NCBI GenBank assembly: GCA_036365145.1
Contig: JAEOAD010000029.1
Span: forward strand, 26,210,001-26,274,000
Length of the DNA stretch: 64,000 nucleotides
Direction of reading: 5' to 3'
Origin: Orientallactaga sibirica
Lineage: Eukaryota; Chordata; Mammalia; Rodentia; Dipodidae
Made by a program: the position numbers and the translations under genes. The stretch's first letter is position 1. Each line of letters starts with the position of its first letter. This document shows, piece by piece, positions 10,879-21,970 of this stretch. Below the pieces are notes generated by a model that saw only the letters and a list, made by a program, of their open reading frames with translations, made no database searches and was not told where the DNA came from.

Positions 10879-11311
10879 ATTTGGGATAAATTATAGTTTG
10901 AGGAATGTTTGGGGGGTGGTCAGGAAGAGTCCAAATGGTGGTGTTGACAATCTAAAGATAAATGTAAGACATCTGGTTTTGGTTTCTGGGGAGGGTGGAG
11001 GGGTTGTTAGTGCCTGAAGCAGAAGATAATGAATGCTACAGTACAACCAGACCTGGGAGCTGTTAGCCACATTGGGAGTGCAAGAGGGAAGTTTTGGCCA
11101 TATCCACATTAGACCTTTGGAGTCATAATACTTTTAGTTCGTTGCAAAGCCTGGGACTCATAGCCTACTTTGTTCGCTTTCATCCTAGCCCAAGTAAAAG
11201 CTACACTGAGTCTCAGGAGCTAACAGGACTGCCTGCTACATCACTCACAGGTTCTCCTGCAGGGACCACTGACTGACTCATCCTTGAGCAACCATTTCCT
11301 CTTTTTTTCAG
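10879..11311. other. Unclassified sequence
   Basis: No gene or repeat was recognised with confidence. Confidence 0.5.
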
Positions 11312-11392
11312 TGTTGGAGATAAAACCAGGGAACTTGTGTATGCATACCAGGAAGGGACTCTACCAGGAAGCTACACATCCACATCCCATGT
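11312..11392 (-). mobile_element. ID-like tRNA SINE fragment
   Basis: The plus strand reads TTGGAGATAAAACCAGGGAAC, then CCAGGAAGGGACTCTACC and GAAGCTACACATCC. This is the antisense order of an ID element head (B-box, linker, A-box). It is short and diverged. Confidence 0.5.
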
Positions 11393-11407
11393 TCCATTCT
11401 TCTTATT

Positions 11408-11598
11408 TTAATATTTTATTATTTAGTTACTACAGAGAGAGAGAGAATGAGTGTGTCAGGGCCTTCAGAACTGAAAAGGAACTCCAGACCCATGTGCCAC
11501 CTTGTACATCTGGCTTACATGCATACTGGGGAATCAAACCTGGGTCTTTAGGCTTTGTAGGCAAGAGCCTAACCACTAAGCCATCTATCCAGTCCCCC
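11408..11598 (-). mobile_element. tRNA-derived SINE, short form
   Basis: The plus strand shows the antisense of the family: a T/A-rich tail, GAGAGAGAGA, CCACCTTGTACATCTGGC, GCATACTGGGGAATCAAACC and finally AACCACTAAGCCATCTATCC. Antisense reading of the head accounts for the open frames here. Confidence 0.88.
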
Positions 11599-11607
11599 AT
11601 TTCCATT

Positions 11608-11716
11608 CTTTTTTTAAATTTATTTTTATTAGATATGGACATACTTAGTATGTGAACAACACATGTTGGTACCATCCTTTCCCTCATCCTTGCCCTTTTC
11701 CAAAGAGACCCTCCTC
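11608..11716 (-). mobile_element. L1 3'-end fragment (about 110 bp)
   Basis: The reverse complement ends in GGATGAGGGAAAGGATGG and GGTACCAACATG, the same as the tail of the L1 3'UTR at 19110-19150. This is an extremely 5'-truncated L1. Confidence 0.6.
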
Positions 11717-11762
11717 GTTGGGGATGTAGGTCAACCCCAGAACCAAAATTTTAAAAATCTGG

Positions 11763-11920
11763 AGCTGGGCGTGGTGGCGCACGCCTTTAATCCCAGCACT
11801 CGGGAGGCAGAGGTAGGAGGATCGCTGAGAGTTCAAGGCCACCCTGAGACTACATAGTTAATTCCAGGTCAGCCTGGACCAGAGTGAGACCCTACCTCGA
11901 AAAACCAAAAAAAAAAAAAA
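11763..11920 (+). mobile_element. B1 SINE, young type
   Basis: AGCTGGGCGTGGTGGCGCACG start, GGATCGCTGAGAGTTCAAGG and ACATAGTTAATTCCAGG core, and CTCGAAAAACC end with an A run. It matches the copy at 50097 very closely, suggesting recent activity. It inserted at AAAAATCTGG of the host SINE. Confidence 0.94.
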
Positions 11921-11933
11921 AAATCTGGGCATG

Positions 11934-12229
11934 GGGGCTGGAGAGATGGCTTAGCGGTTAAGGCGCCTGCCTGCTAAGCCTAAGAATGCTGGTTCCAATG
12001 TCCAGCGGTTCCAATCTCCAAGTCCCACGTTTAGCCAGATACAAAGTGACGCAAGGGCGCAATGCCGCACTTGACCACAAGGGGGCGCACACATCTGGAT
12101 TTCATTCACAGCAGCTGAGAGACTGCTGGCACCCATCTCTATCTGTCTCCCTCTCCCTCTCTCTATGTCTGTCTCTCTCTGTGTCTCTCTCCAAAAATAA
12201 ATAAAAAATAATTTAAAAAAATTTTTTAG
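11934..12229 (+). mobile_element. tRNA-derived SINE, long form, duplicated B-box
   Basis: Full-length copy: GGGGCTGGAGAGATGGCTTAG, GCAATGCCGCACTTGACC, CACAAGGGGGCGCACAC, CAGCAGCTGAGAGACTGC, a CT tract and AAATAAATAAAAAATAA. AAATCTGGGCATG duplicates flank it at 11921-11933 and 12230-12242. The B-box segment GGTTCCAAT occurs twice (about 11991 and 12008). Confidence 0.95.
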
Positions 12230-12289
12230 AAATCTGGGCATGGTGGCACATTAAAAATCTGGGCATTTTAGGTCATGCATTATGGGGGC

Positions 12290-13235
12290 AGCAGTCAGTT
12301 ATGGGGGAGAGGCAATGTCTCTGTGCAAAGAGTCCCAACTTGTGGTTCTATCAATCTTTCTGCCCCCTCTTCCACAAAATTCCCTGAGCTATGTTGGGAG
12401 TATTTTCAGTCTACTTCATTGATGGGCTCTTAGGAGCCTCTGGATCTCAGCTTTGGCAGGTGTTGAGTGTCCTCAGTGTCTATCTCCTTCACCCTTGTGC
12501 TGATACTAGGTTCACCAAGAAAGTTGCACTCTTGCTCATTCCCCCAGTTCCTCTGTGGTCTCAGCTAGGGCTGGGGTGAAGTGCACTGGGTCATTTATCT
12601 CCTCAGGTGCTGCTCCCTTCTGAAAAAGAGAAGCAGATTCTCCAATGGAAAATGAAGTCAGCATTGGTTAAATGGGATAAACATTATCAATTTAGAGAGA
12701 ATTTAATGGGTATAAACCCTCTTATAGCCCAAGATTAGTGGGAGCTGGACAATGGGAAGCAAAATCATTATCTGGATATGATCCTGACTTGTTTCCCAGT
12801 TCCAGATATGATTTCCTTTCCACTGAGTGGATCTGTTAGCCAATCCAAGAGCAGGTGGTTACCCACCATGGCTATGTGCCACTATTGTACATGTGTGAGA
12901 ATCACATCAGGTTGTTTGCTTCTGAGTAGCTTTGACTTTAAGTTGCTCGCACAGATATTGGCCACTTTCCCCCCAGTAGCTCATGCAGCACCTTCCAGCA
13001 CTAGATGGGCTGACTGTCTGAGGACTGGCTCTCTTCCAGATTCCAGCCAGGTCTCTCCATGGTATGTGCTGACAGCATATGGTGTCTTCAGCAGTAGGAT
13101 CTTCCTGTTAACCCTAGGTGGGTAATCAAGTGCTCTGACAGAAGTCTGTCTCATTTGTTTTGGGAGACCTTGTAGGTCCCTCCAATCAACAACACATTGT
13201 GGATGTTAACTGCATCCTGGTACAGGGAATTACAG
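12290..13235. other. Unclassified block, possibly repeat-derived
   Basis: No host gene is recognised. Phrases such as GCTCATGCAGCACCTTCCAG and GGGAGACCTTGTAGGTCCC read like rodent L1 untranslated sequence in antisense. I could not anchor them to an L1 ORF. Open frames inside have no recognisable domain. Confidence 0.3.
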
Positions 13236-14875
13236 GCCAGTGCCAAGGGAAAAGAAAAAAAGAAAAAGACAGGAAAAAAAGAGAAACAGGAGAAATGTAA
13301 GGTTAGGCTTCTTCTCACCCTCTCCAAGACCCTTAGATTCAGGTGCTCCTCCTAAGGTCTCCCTACTGCACCTGCCTGCACACCATCCAGTGCAGGGAAC
13401 TGGGACCAGGGAACTGGGAGGAGCCAGGAAACAGGGATCTGGCCTACTCATTCTGCACGCCAGTCCACACACCCTCTGGCACAGGGAACAGGGACCAGGC
13501 CCCAGTTTCCATTCTTAAGGCATCATCAGCACTCATATTGCTATCCCTTTTGGTTAGACAACCTCTTTCAAAACTTTCCTTCACATATCTTAATATATAT
13601 AAAGAGTTCATATTTCCACAGAGGTATATAGCAAACTGCTTGAGCACAGCTTTCTTCACAACCTTCAGTCTTTGATCAGGTTCCAAGGTTATAAATAAGA
13701 GTCTGGATGTTTGGTGAGTCTAGTTGGAAGAACTCTTGGCTGGCTAAAAAGTATGTGATGGGCAAGATGTCACCTCAAACAAGAGAAGTAGGCAAGACAT
13801 AGGTCCTAAATTCATAAAGAACCCCTCAAGAAGTTAAACCCCTGTCCACATGTGATTATCATCTAAGATATTTTATACACAAGCCCAGTCTGACTGCTGG
13901 TTCAGTTGGAGTACAGTGTCTGCCTGATGCTGGAGACAAGGTAGCAGCCATCACCCAAAGCAGCTCCTTGTGTTTAGACCCAGCTGATAACAGAAGATGT
14001 TTGACAGGCTTTGTGACAAGGGGAAGAATGCACTCAAGCTATACAGCTGTCAGGGCCCCTATTACTCATAGACTTAACTTTCTCCACATCTATAAACCAC
14101 AACTGTTCTTAACACTCGCTACACAATGCAATCAGTTGATAATTTTTCAAAAGACTTCTCCCTGCCCATTTAAAAAAAATGCATTATTCTCTTAAGAAGA
14201 ATAGAGTAATATTAAATTTTTCCATTAAACTTATATTTTGACTTGATGATACTTTTATATGACTCAATAGTAATGTGAATGATATATATTGGTTTTAGTT
14301 AAGTATGTAATTGAGCCCCAATACTTGCAACTGTTTTGACATCATGCTATTCATAAACATAATGTTAAACTGAAATATTTTAAGCCTGTATTTATATTTT
14401 AGGTAAAATAAAAACAAAGAAGGCACCACTTCTCTCTTTCCCTCACACTGTCTCAGGAAATTAAGGCACAGAGATCCTACAAAGCAGGCCAGACTCTTGA
14501 GAGAGAAAAATGAAATGGAAAAAGTAAGGAGGAACAATACAGGGCAAGAGCAGAGAAGGAGCTGAGCTGGTCTGCTAAAATGACACTGAGTCTAAATAAA
14601 GACAGACTTTTACAGACTTTCTGTATAGGGACAGAAAGCTGGATAGAGATATTGGATATGAAAACTCACTGGCCTGATTGCTGGATTCCACCTGGACTCT
14701 CTCATGATCTTTCCTGGCTCCTGGCATCTGTTTGCACAGCTGGGAGTTCCTCTGTGATAGATGGCGTTGTTCTCCCTTCTGAGTCTTCCTTTGGCTGGTC
14801 AGATTGCGGTGCTGCCCCTGTCCCTGTCACTGTGCAGTGCTTCACTAGCAGGTCTCAGATCCATACCTTGATTCT
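13236..14875. other. Unclassified 1.6-kb stretch
   Basis: It opens with an A/G-rich low-complexity segment (13245-13290). A region at 13370-13500 follows with repeated CAGGGAACtGGGACCAGG-type units, resembling a degenerate minisatellite. No gene was recognised. Confidence 0.45.
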
Positions 14876-15195
14876 TTTTATTATTATTATTATTATTATT
14901 ATTGACAATTTCTACACTTACAGACAATAAACCATGATAATTCCCTCCCCTCCCCCACTTTCCACTTCACAACTCCACTCTCCATCATATCCCCTCCCTC
15001 TCTCTGTTAGTCTCTTTTATTTTGATGTCATCTTTTCTTCCTATTATGAGGGTATTGTGAAGGTGTCATGGATATTGACACCAATTTCTTTCTGGATGAT
15101 TGCATTGTAAGCAGTCCTACCCTTCCTTTGTCTCTTACATTCTTTCTGCCACCTCTTCTGCAATGGACCCTGAGCCTTTGAGGCACACCATGATT
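14876..15195 (-). mobile_element. L1 3'UTR fragment with ATT-repeat tail
   Basis: It begins with (ATT)n at 14876-14903, the expanded complement of the A-tail. CCCTCCCCTCCCCCACTTTCC follows, the complement of the L1 G-rich polypurine tract. It then continues as the antisense of the 3'UTR seen at 60680-60985. Confidence 0.82.
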
Positions 15196-15644
15196 CTTGA
15201 CTGAAGTTCTGTCACTGTGTTTTAGATGCTTTTCAATAACTCCATCCTCCAGTCCAAAGTGTCTTCATAATGCTGTACATCAGTGCTATGGTTGTAATGG
15301 ATTTTGAACTTTTTTTTCCTGCCACATTTTGACTCTAACATGGAAAAGTAGATAAATAAAAAAGCATTGAGGTGCACATCAGCACTCAGGAGGCCAAAAC
15401 AGTACTCAATACCTGTCACATGGAAATAATGCAAAGGAAAATGGGAAATGTGTTCTATTTATTGTCTTTTCAGATCCTTATGTACCATTAGAACAAAACT
15501 TAAAGTTTTAATTATACAATAATGTTAATCACTTCTATCTGGAAATGTAAGGTATATATCTTTCACATGAATCTCTATAAATTTTTAAGAAAAAGTAAAC
15601 ATTATTTGATACTAAAAAATCAATAACACCAGTGCAAAAAACTA
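15196..15644. other. Unclassified AT-rich sequence
   Basis: I see no gene or recognisable repeat here. Confidence 0.5.
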
Positions 15645-15715
15645 AAAAATAAATAAAATAAAATAAAATAAAATAAAATAAAATAAAATAAAATAAAATA
15701 AAATAAAATAAAAAA
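15645..15715 (+). repeat. (AAAAT)n microsatellite
   Basis: About 13 nearly perfect AAAAT units lie immediately upstream of a B1. They may have provided its insertion site. Confidence 0.95.
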
Positions 15716-15860
15716 GCTGGATGTGGTAGTGCATGCCTTTAGTCCCAGCACTTGGGAAGCAGAGGTAGGAGGATCACTGTGAGTTTGAGGCCACCTTGAG
15801 ACTACATAGTAAACTAATTCCAGGTCAGCCTGTACTAGAGGGAGCCTCTATCTGGAAAAA
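15716..15860 (+). mobile_element. B1 SINE
   Basis: GCTGGATGTGGTAGTGCATG start, CCTTTAGTCCCAGCAC, and an end at CTATCTGGAAAAAAG. The tail has expanded into a GAAA microsatellite. Confidence 0.92.
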
Positions 15861-15866
15861 AGAAAC

Positions 15867-15941
<75 letters not shown>

Positions 15942-16014
15942 GAGAAAGAAAGAAAGAACAAAAGAAAGAAAGGAGGGAGGGAGGGAGGGAGGGAGGGAGG
16001 GAAGGAAAGAAAGA
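15861..16014 (+). repeat. (GAAA)n-(GGGA)n purine microsatellite
   Basis: About 28 GAAA units (15861-15972) are followed by about 8 GGGA units and a short GAAA run. It is strand-asymmetric polypurine derived from the B1 tail. The Lys/Glu/Arg-rich and Phe/Leu/Ser-rich open frames across it are translation artefacts. Confidence 0.96.
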
Positions 16015-17039
16015 GCTCACAACATCCCATCAGTTAAATGAGAGTCACTGGAGATGGGAACATTGTAACATATCCTAAGTAATTCTAACATGTGTTCAGT
16101 GTTGATAATTCATCTCTGAACAATTTTTCAACCCAGGAGTTAAATTGGAATCTACTGATAAAACTGCAGATATAGATACCCACACCAAACTGAATCTGAA
16201 TCTTTTAGGTTGAAGCCAGGTTTATTTCAACCCTCAGATGGTGATCATATATGAGCAATAGTAGACTACTAATGCTAGGGAAGATCTTAGCTAAGGTAAA
16301 CCTCACCAAGGTTAGTGACAGATGTGCCCAAGCAAACCTCATAACATTATATAAGTTCACAAATAACTTTGGACTCTGAAACTTCAAGTCAAAAAGAACA
16401 TGGCTACACCAAGTTCAGCCCAGATAAATCTCAAGTTGTATAAAGCAAGCTCTACTTGAGTTTTACCCTCCAGCACCAGGTCCCATTTAGAAAGACAGCC
16501 AAAGGGTTAGCTGTGGCTGAGACTAAGACAAACAGCAATTCTTCCTTACGATGGGTGTAATCAACTCAGTCTGCCCCAGAAGACTGATGTAGAATTAAAA
16601 TAATAATGGCTCATATGCAATACCATCTTTAACTACTTTTCTGAAGCTGAGTCTATCTACTAGATACTAGCTCAAAGAGTTTGACTGCAAAGAACTACAA
16701 AGGGGAATCATAGACAAAAATCAGACTGGCATAGGCAGATGCTCAGCAAAGGACCCAAACAGAGACATCAGAATATTGAGCGGGCAAATATAGGGATGGC
16801 TGGGACACTGCTTGGCTTGAGTTATATACATGCCCCTTTCCTAACAATATACTTGGCAAACTGGGACCCCTACCTGCACATGCATCGAACTGAATGTATA
16901 CTCCACTTCAAACAATGCAATGGGTCTTTCTTCCATAACAACTCTTTGATAGCTTCCCTGTTGACCAAACCCATCCTAAAACTAAGGGAAATGGGCCAAT
17001 CCAGCCTGACCTAGTTTGGGGTACGTCAGCAATAAGGTA
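16015..17039. other. Unclassified sequence
   Basis: No gene was recognised. The 91-codon frame at 16739-17014 has no domain that I recognise. The region could be degraded internal retroviral sequence beside the LTR-like stretch that follows, but nothing specific supports that. Confidence 0.4.
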
Positions 17040-17900
17040 AGCTGCATGCTCTGTATAACATTTTAGTTATGTCTATGTATGACTGGGAGTACACATGACT
17101 AAAATCAGATGTAACATGACAAAAGGCATAGACACTGAACACAAACCTGTTAAAGCACAAAACCCACCAATAGCAGCCTACTCCTCCTCCTTGTAAACCC
17201 CACAAAGGGAAGCCTCACCAATAACCTTCTGCTCTTGAGCACTCTAGCTCAAGTAGCTCGCTGCTCCCTTACAGTGTATCATGTACTGGCCCTTTAAATA
17301 AGTCATTTTGCTGCTTCACTATTTGGGTGCACTTATCAATTCTTCGAATAAAACATCAGAAACCTGGAAATACCTGGTCCAGAACAGACCACCAGCAACT
17401 ATGTTACTTACCTCATTATCTGGCACTAGATATTTGGGCTTCATCTGTTAGCTGTTCCCTGAGGCAAACACCTTTAAGGTGAAAATCCACTAATAATGCA
17501 CCTTCAAAGTGTCTCCTCCTTGATTGTCATAAGTTGAATATGCCCAGAATCATTCCTATTCACCATTTCATAAGGCTCCATAATCTTGAACTAAGCTTTC
17601 CCAAAAGGGTGTATACCATCTTTCCTCCTTACATTGTGCATTAAACAAAGTATTCTCAGCAAGGTACTCCTTAATTGAGCATGCTTAGAAATGTGCCTAT
17701 CCCTAAAATGTTTTCCTATGCAAATATACATCACCTCCCCTGAATAAAATCCCCATGCTTCCTTTGTTCCCAAGAGAGCTTTGCTTTGGAAATAAGCCTC
17801 ACAATCTCCTTACCTACTATACATAATAAATCTTTATCTACTCTTAAATCTTGGCCAGGCTCATTTGGCCTTGGCACTCTCCAAGATGCAAGCCTATTGC
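17040..17900 (+). mobile_element. Possible degraded LTR/ERV sequence
   Basis: Two polyadenylation-like segments (CGAATAAAACATCAG near 17345 and CATAATAAATCTTTATC near 17823) each follow CTC-rich, promoter-like text. That arrangement resembles LTR R/U5 regions. No TG...CA ends, primer-binding site or coding motif could be fixed, so the call is weak. Confidence 0.28.
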
Positions 17901-18884
17901 ATTTAGTTAAACAGTAGCAAATATAACAGGATGGAACTTACCGTTGCATTTGATTTAGCTCTGTCAGGGACACCCTATAGTGTTAAATATAAGCATCTGC
18001 AAGGAGAGACTCCCGCTGATTTGAAAACTCCTAGTGAAATTAGATTATGCCAATTAACAAACAAAACACAGTGGCTACAGAGTAGCGGTAACAAAGGCAG
18101 AAAACCTCATTCCAATAAGTTCAAAGAAAATTAACAGTTGACCCAATATGCATCTAATTGTATACTAAAAAAATGATTAAGGTTGCAGAAGCTTGGTTTT
18201 CTCACATTGAGGTGGAAACAGGACTAGACCCCCAACTGTGATGTTCTTATTCCTGAGCCATAGCCTTACTCTACCTGCCTGAAGGTAGCCCTTACCTCAA
18301 ACAAAGACCAAAAATTCACTCTCTGAGATCAATCTAAAGACCTGGTTATATGTTCTGGCCAAAAAATATATGGTCTCAAGCTTGAGAACCATAGGAATAA
18401 TTCATCTTTGCCAGAAAACTCATCCTAAAGGAAAAGAAAATGTGGTCATAAAGAATGTGGAAGCCCATCAAAACCAAATTGTATTTGGAGGCTCAGTTTA
18501 TGAACTTGGAGGCTTGGCTTATGAACTTTCTAAGAAGAAGGAAAGACTGCAGAGGACTTTGTTGGAACTAGGCTACTGGCATAAGGGCTGGCTGTGTTCT
18601 GCTGCCCAGGCCCAGAGAGATTGATCAAGGTTAAATTTGTAATGGACTGATGTGCCTGGCTAAGTCTATTGAACTGAGAGATTTAAGATTTTAAGTTGAA
18701 AACCTCAAGCAAATTGAAAATTACTGGCACATGGAAGAGATAAACTACCCCTCACACTTCAGCCAAACCACAGCTGAATCCACAGAGGAATGGGGATATG
18801 AGCAAGAGAGCTGCTTCCATGCTGTTGCTGATAACCAGCATCAGGGTGTAGGAGACAGACACCTACCAAAGCAGAGATCTAGAG
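17901..18884. other. Unclassified sequence
   Basis: Short frames at 17931-18134 and 18370-18624 carry no domain that I recognise. No host exon signals (paired splice sites around a conserved frame) are evident. Confidence 0.45.
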
Positions 18885-19200
18885 GCTCCTAAGAGCTCAT
18901 CACTGAAGTAGACTTAAAACTCATCCACCATGGCTCAGAAAATTTTGAAGAAGAGGGGGTGGAAAGATTGTAAGAGCTACAGGTTGAGACATCATGTCTA
19001 GAGGCATTCCCTTCCCACCCCAAATAACTGACTACTGCTCCCAAAATGCATAAACTACAACCCAATGGGGAATACCTGCAACCCTACTGAGGAGTGTCCC
19101 TAACAGAATGGGGGAAGGGATGAGGGAAAAGAGGGTACCAACACATGATGTTCCCATATGAAACATCTTGTTAATAATAATAATAAAACTTTTTTAAAAA
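18885..19200 (+). mobile_element. L1 3'UTR fragment
   Basis: GGCTCAGAAAATTTTGAAGAAG, GGAAAGATTGTAAGAGC, AATGGGGAATACC and GGGGGAAGGGATGAGGG appear in the order seen in the other L1 3' ends. It ends with AATAATAATAATAAAAC. Confidence 0.72.
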
Positions 19201-19205
19201 AGCCC

Positions 19206-19262
19206 AAGCAGTCAGGCATTGCAAAGAAGTTTTTTAACTGCTGATCCATCTCTCCAGTCCCC
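19206..19262 (-). mobile_element. tRNA-derived SINE head fragment
   Basis: About 57 bases: GCATTGCAAAGAAG, then TTTAACTGCTGATCC and ATCTCTCCAGTCCCC. This is the antisense of the 5' head only. Confidence 0.65.
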
Positions 19263-19550
19263 AATGAATTGCTTTTAGACTGGAGAATTTTTATTTTTAA
19301 ATCTAGAAAATTAGTCATTATGGGATGGAGGATTTAGATTGGTGGTAGAGTAAGTGCAAGGACCCAGGCAGCAAGGGGAAATAAAAATTATAAAAAGTGA
19401 TTTTGCCCTATTTTTCCAAAATTTAAAGAAGATCAAAATAGCTTTATGTAAACTCATGAATATAAACTAAATTGAAATCCAGATGACATCATGAAATTAA
19501 TTAGAGTTAGATTTTAGGTTTAGATTTTAGGCAATTAGAATTTTGAAAGA

Positions 19551-19780
19551 GGGCTGGAGAGATGGTTTAGTGGTTAAAACCCTTGCTTATGAAGCCTAAG
19601 GACCCATGTTCAACTCTCCAGGTCCCACATAAGCCAGACCCACAAAGTGATTCAAGTGCACAAGGTCACACATGCGTACAAGGTGGCACACGCATCTGGA
19701 GTTCTATTGCAGTGGCTGGAGGTTTTGGGATGCCAATTCTCTCGCTCATAAAAAAAATTACAAATAAATTTTGAAATAAT
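19551..19780 (+). mobile_element. tRNA-derived SINE, middle form
   Basis: GAGGGCTGGAGAGATGG head. The body carries an internal repetition (CACAAGGTCACACATGCG, then ACAAGGTGGCACACGC), CATCTGGAGTTC, a short CT tract and an ACAAATAAATTTTG tail. Confidence 0.88.
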
Positions 19781-20984
19781 CTAGAATGTTACCTATCAGT
19801 TGCAGAATGACCCTAGTAAAAAATATCCACTATATTATCTGCAGGCTTCCAAAATTATAACCTAACACTTGTTATGACTTCAAGGACTATAATTTTTATT
19901 TTATCATTTTCTCCAATAACTAAACCTTTTAATGTCTTTCTCCACTAAAAATTATATACAGTCAGAAATAATTTTGCTTTGTTCCTGAAAGAATTTTACA
20001 CAGTAAAACAAACTCAAAGCAATATCATTAATAGTGATCAAATCTTTGTATTATTTTCATTAGAATCTGAGATGAAAGTCTAGTTCTGTTAAATATTTAA
20101 TAGTAAATCAAAGTGATGTATGACTTTTCCATTCATGGCATGCATAACCACTAATGAGGATTAATTTTTTTTTACTTTGGCAGGCACATAAAATAATTTA
20201 CCATTTCTGATTAGGGAATTAATACTAGAGAAATTCAATGCATGTGAGGAATATTAAAGGAAGCTTTGTCAACCAACCCATGCCTCTCTTACTTCCCCTG
20301 GCATACTGGGATTTTTATATATCTGGAAATTTACATCAAGTAAAACCTTCTAAATCTCCATAATATAGAAGCCCTTCTCAACAGAAAAGGGAATTTTTTT
20401 CTACATCCATTTGACCATGCAATATAGACATATATGTTTATATACATATATATTTCAAATATAATATCTACAGTAAAATATTCATTTACTCTCCAAACCT
20501 GGTTTTTCCCTGTTAGTAATGACATCACCATTGACCAACTAGTGCAGGCATCAAAACAGAGGACAATCCTTTCTTTCCCTGAGTCCTGCATTCAACCAAC
20601 TACAGCTCACATCTGCTCTAGCCTCTAAATATACTCAGAATCAACAATTGCTTCTCCCCTGAAACCAGTGCCTCTCTCTTGTCTTACCTGTCATCACCCA
20701 CCTGCCCTGTTGTAGCAGCCTTCTTACGCTCAAAGATCCAGTCTTACCAATTTAAACTCTATTTCTCCAGCTGGGGCCTGATTCAGCCTCTATTAGAAAA
20801 GTGCCTTCCCTAATTGTTACTCAACTTGCCTGTTCTCCCCCTATGCTCTTTGTGTTCTGATACCCCAAGAAACACTAGCAGAAATAAAGAGAACATGTGA
20901 AAAAGCCCTCAAATGATCCTCGAAAGATTTGGTCCAAAAGGTATTACAGCTGCGGCTATAAACATAGGACTGGCTTGTTTTTCA
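19781..20984. other. Unclassified AT-rich sequence
   Basis: No gene was recognised in this 1.2 kb. It is more AT-rich and less repeat-laden than its surroundings. Confidence 0.5.
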
Positions 20985-21245
20985 TCCTCTCTCATCAGAG
21001 TGCTTTTGATATAGATAACATTCATGAAAATCCACAATTGTGAAGACATAAGACAATTTTGACAGCAATCAGAAAAGAAAAATAAGTACATAATGATTTC
21101 AGCTAGTAATAGTGTCTCAAGATAAAATAAAACAGAGCAAGTCTATAAAGAGTGATTCAGGAAGGCAATTGTATCCAACATAATAATAACAATAGGAAGA
21201 AGAAGAGAAGGAGGAGGCGGCGGCAGTGGCAACAGCTAGAAAAGG
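20985..21245 (+). repeat. Possible L2-like relic and GAA/GGC low complexity
   Basis: GATTTCAGCTAGTAATAGTG, GATAAAATAAAACAGAGC and GAGTGATTCAGGAAGGC read like the 3' part of an ancient L2-type repeat. A GAAGAAGAG...GGAGGCGGCGGC tract follows at 21192-21235. The ancient-repeat call is weak. Confidence 0.35.
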
Positions 21246-21461
21246 AGAAAGATCCCAATACTGTGGGACTGTGTCACTTATGCCAGCCTTTGTTGAGCAC
21301 TTTCAGAGGCTGAGATATGTGGACAAGGTCAGGAGATGAAGATAGAAAATGCTGCTAATCTTGCTGAGAAGAGAATTCAGGAAGACTGCCAATGAGGTTT
21401 ACTACCATGCTGTAGGCACTGGAGATTAGGAGTCAATTTCAGAGCTAAAAAGAAATTAGTT

Positions 21462-21596
21462 GAGCCATGCATGGTGACACACGCCTTTAATTCCAGCAGG
21501 AGGCTGAGGTAGGAGGATCACTGTGAGGTCAAGGCCTGGGACTACATAGTGAATTCCAGGTCAGCCTGCGCTAGGGCAAGATCCTACCTTGAAATA
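21462..21596 (+). mobile_element. B1 SINE with 11-bp TSD
   Basis: B1 with internal small deletions (TTCCAGCAGGAGGCTGAGG). Its tail became CAGA and GAAA repeats. AGAAATTAGTT duplicates lie at 21451-21461 and 21721-21731, so the microsatellite is inside the insertion. Confidence 0.93.
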
Positions 21597-21645
21597 CAGA
21601 CAGACAGACAGACAGACAGACAGAAAGAAAGAAAGAGAGAGGGAG

Positions 21646-21704
<59 letters not shown>

Positions 21705-21720
21705 GAAAGAAGAAAGAAAG
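21597..21720 (+). repeat. (CAGA)n-(GAAA)n microsatellite
   Basis: Seven CAGA units lead into about 20 GAAA units interrupted by GAGA. The tract lies between the B1 body and its 3' target-site duplication, so it grew from the SINE A-tail. Confidence 0.95.
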
Positions 21721-21826
21721 AGAAATTAGTTAAATCACGCTTATAGACCATGTTTTAGTATGATTTCACAGGAAAGGAATAAGCCCAAGTAGGAAGTGGT
21801 AAAAAGAAACAGCCCAACCAAGCAAT

Positions 21827-21960
21827 TTTAGGAAGGGTCTCACTCTAGCCCGGGTGGACCTGGAACTCACTCTGTAGTCCCAGGCTGGCCTTGACTCATG
21901 GCAATCCTACCTCTGTCTCCAGAGGGCTAGGATTAAAGGTGTGCACCACTATGCTTGGGC
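21827..21960 (-). mobile_element. B1 SINE
   Basis: Antisense B1: GGGTCTCACTCTAGCC, GGACCTGGAACTCACTC, GATTAAAGGTGTGCACC, ending near CTTGGGC. It is moderately diverged. Confidence 0.9.
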
Positions 21961-21970
21961 TCAGTATTCC

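Larger units (their letters stand above)
11717..12262 (+). mobile_element. B4-like SINE remnant hosting two SINEs
   Basis: Pieces of a B4-like SINE lie at 11717-11762 (GTTGGGGATGTAGG ... CCCCAGAACC ... TTTTAAAAATCTGG) and resume at 12230 (AAATCTGGGCATGGTGGCAC). Between them sit a B1 and then a tRNA SINE. Only about 80 bases of the host SINE survive. Confidence 0.6.

Noticed and set aside
11934..11990. tRNA genes at SINE heads
   Set aside because: The heads keep A-box and B-box text but lack a full cloverleaf and are followed by SINE bodies. They are SINE promoters, not tRNA genes.
12778..13125. 115-codon open frame
   Set aside because: No domain, no splice context, and the surrounding text looks repeat-derived.
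15796..16041. Lys/Glu/Arg-repeat open frame, and its Phe/Leu/Ser antisense
   Set aside because: It is translation of a GAAA microsatellite, not a protein. The same applies at 21549-21746 and 62086-62380.
17380..17420. Retroviral primer-binding site near TGGCACTAGATATTTGG
   Set aside because: It resembles a tRNA-complementary site only loosely, and no LTR end in CA directly precedes it.
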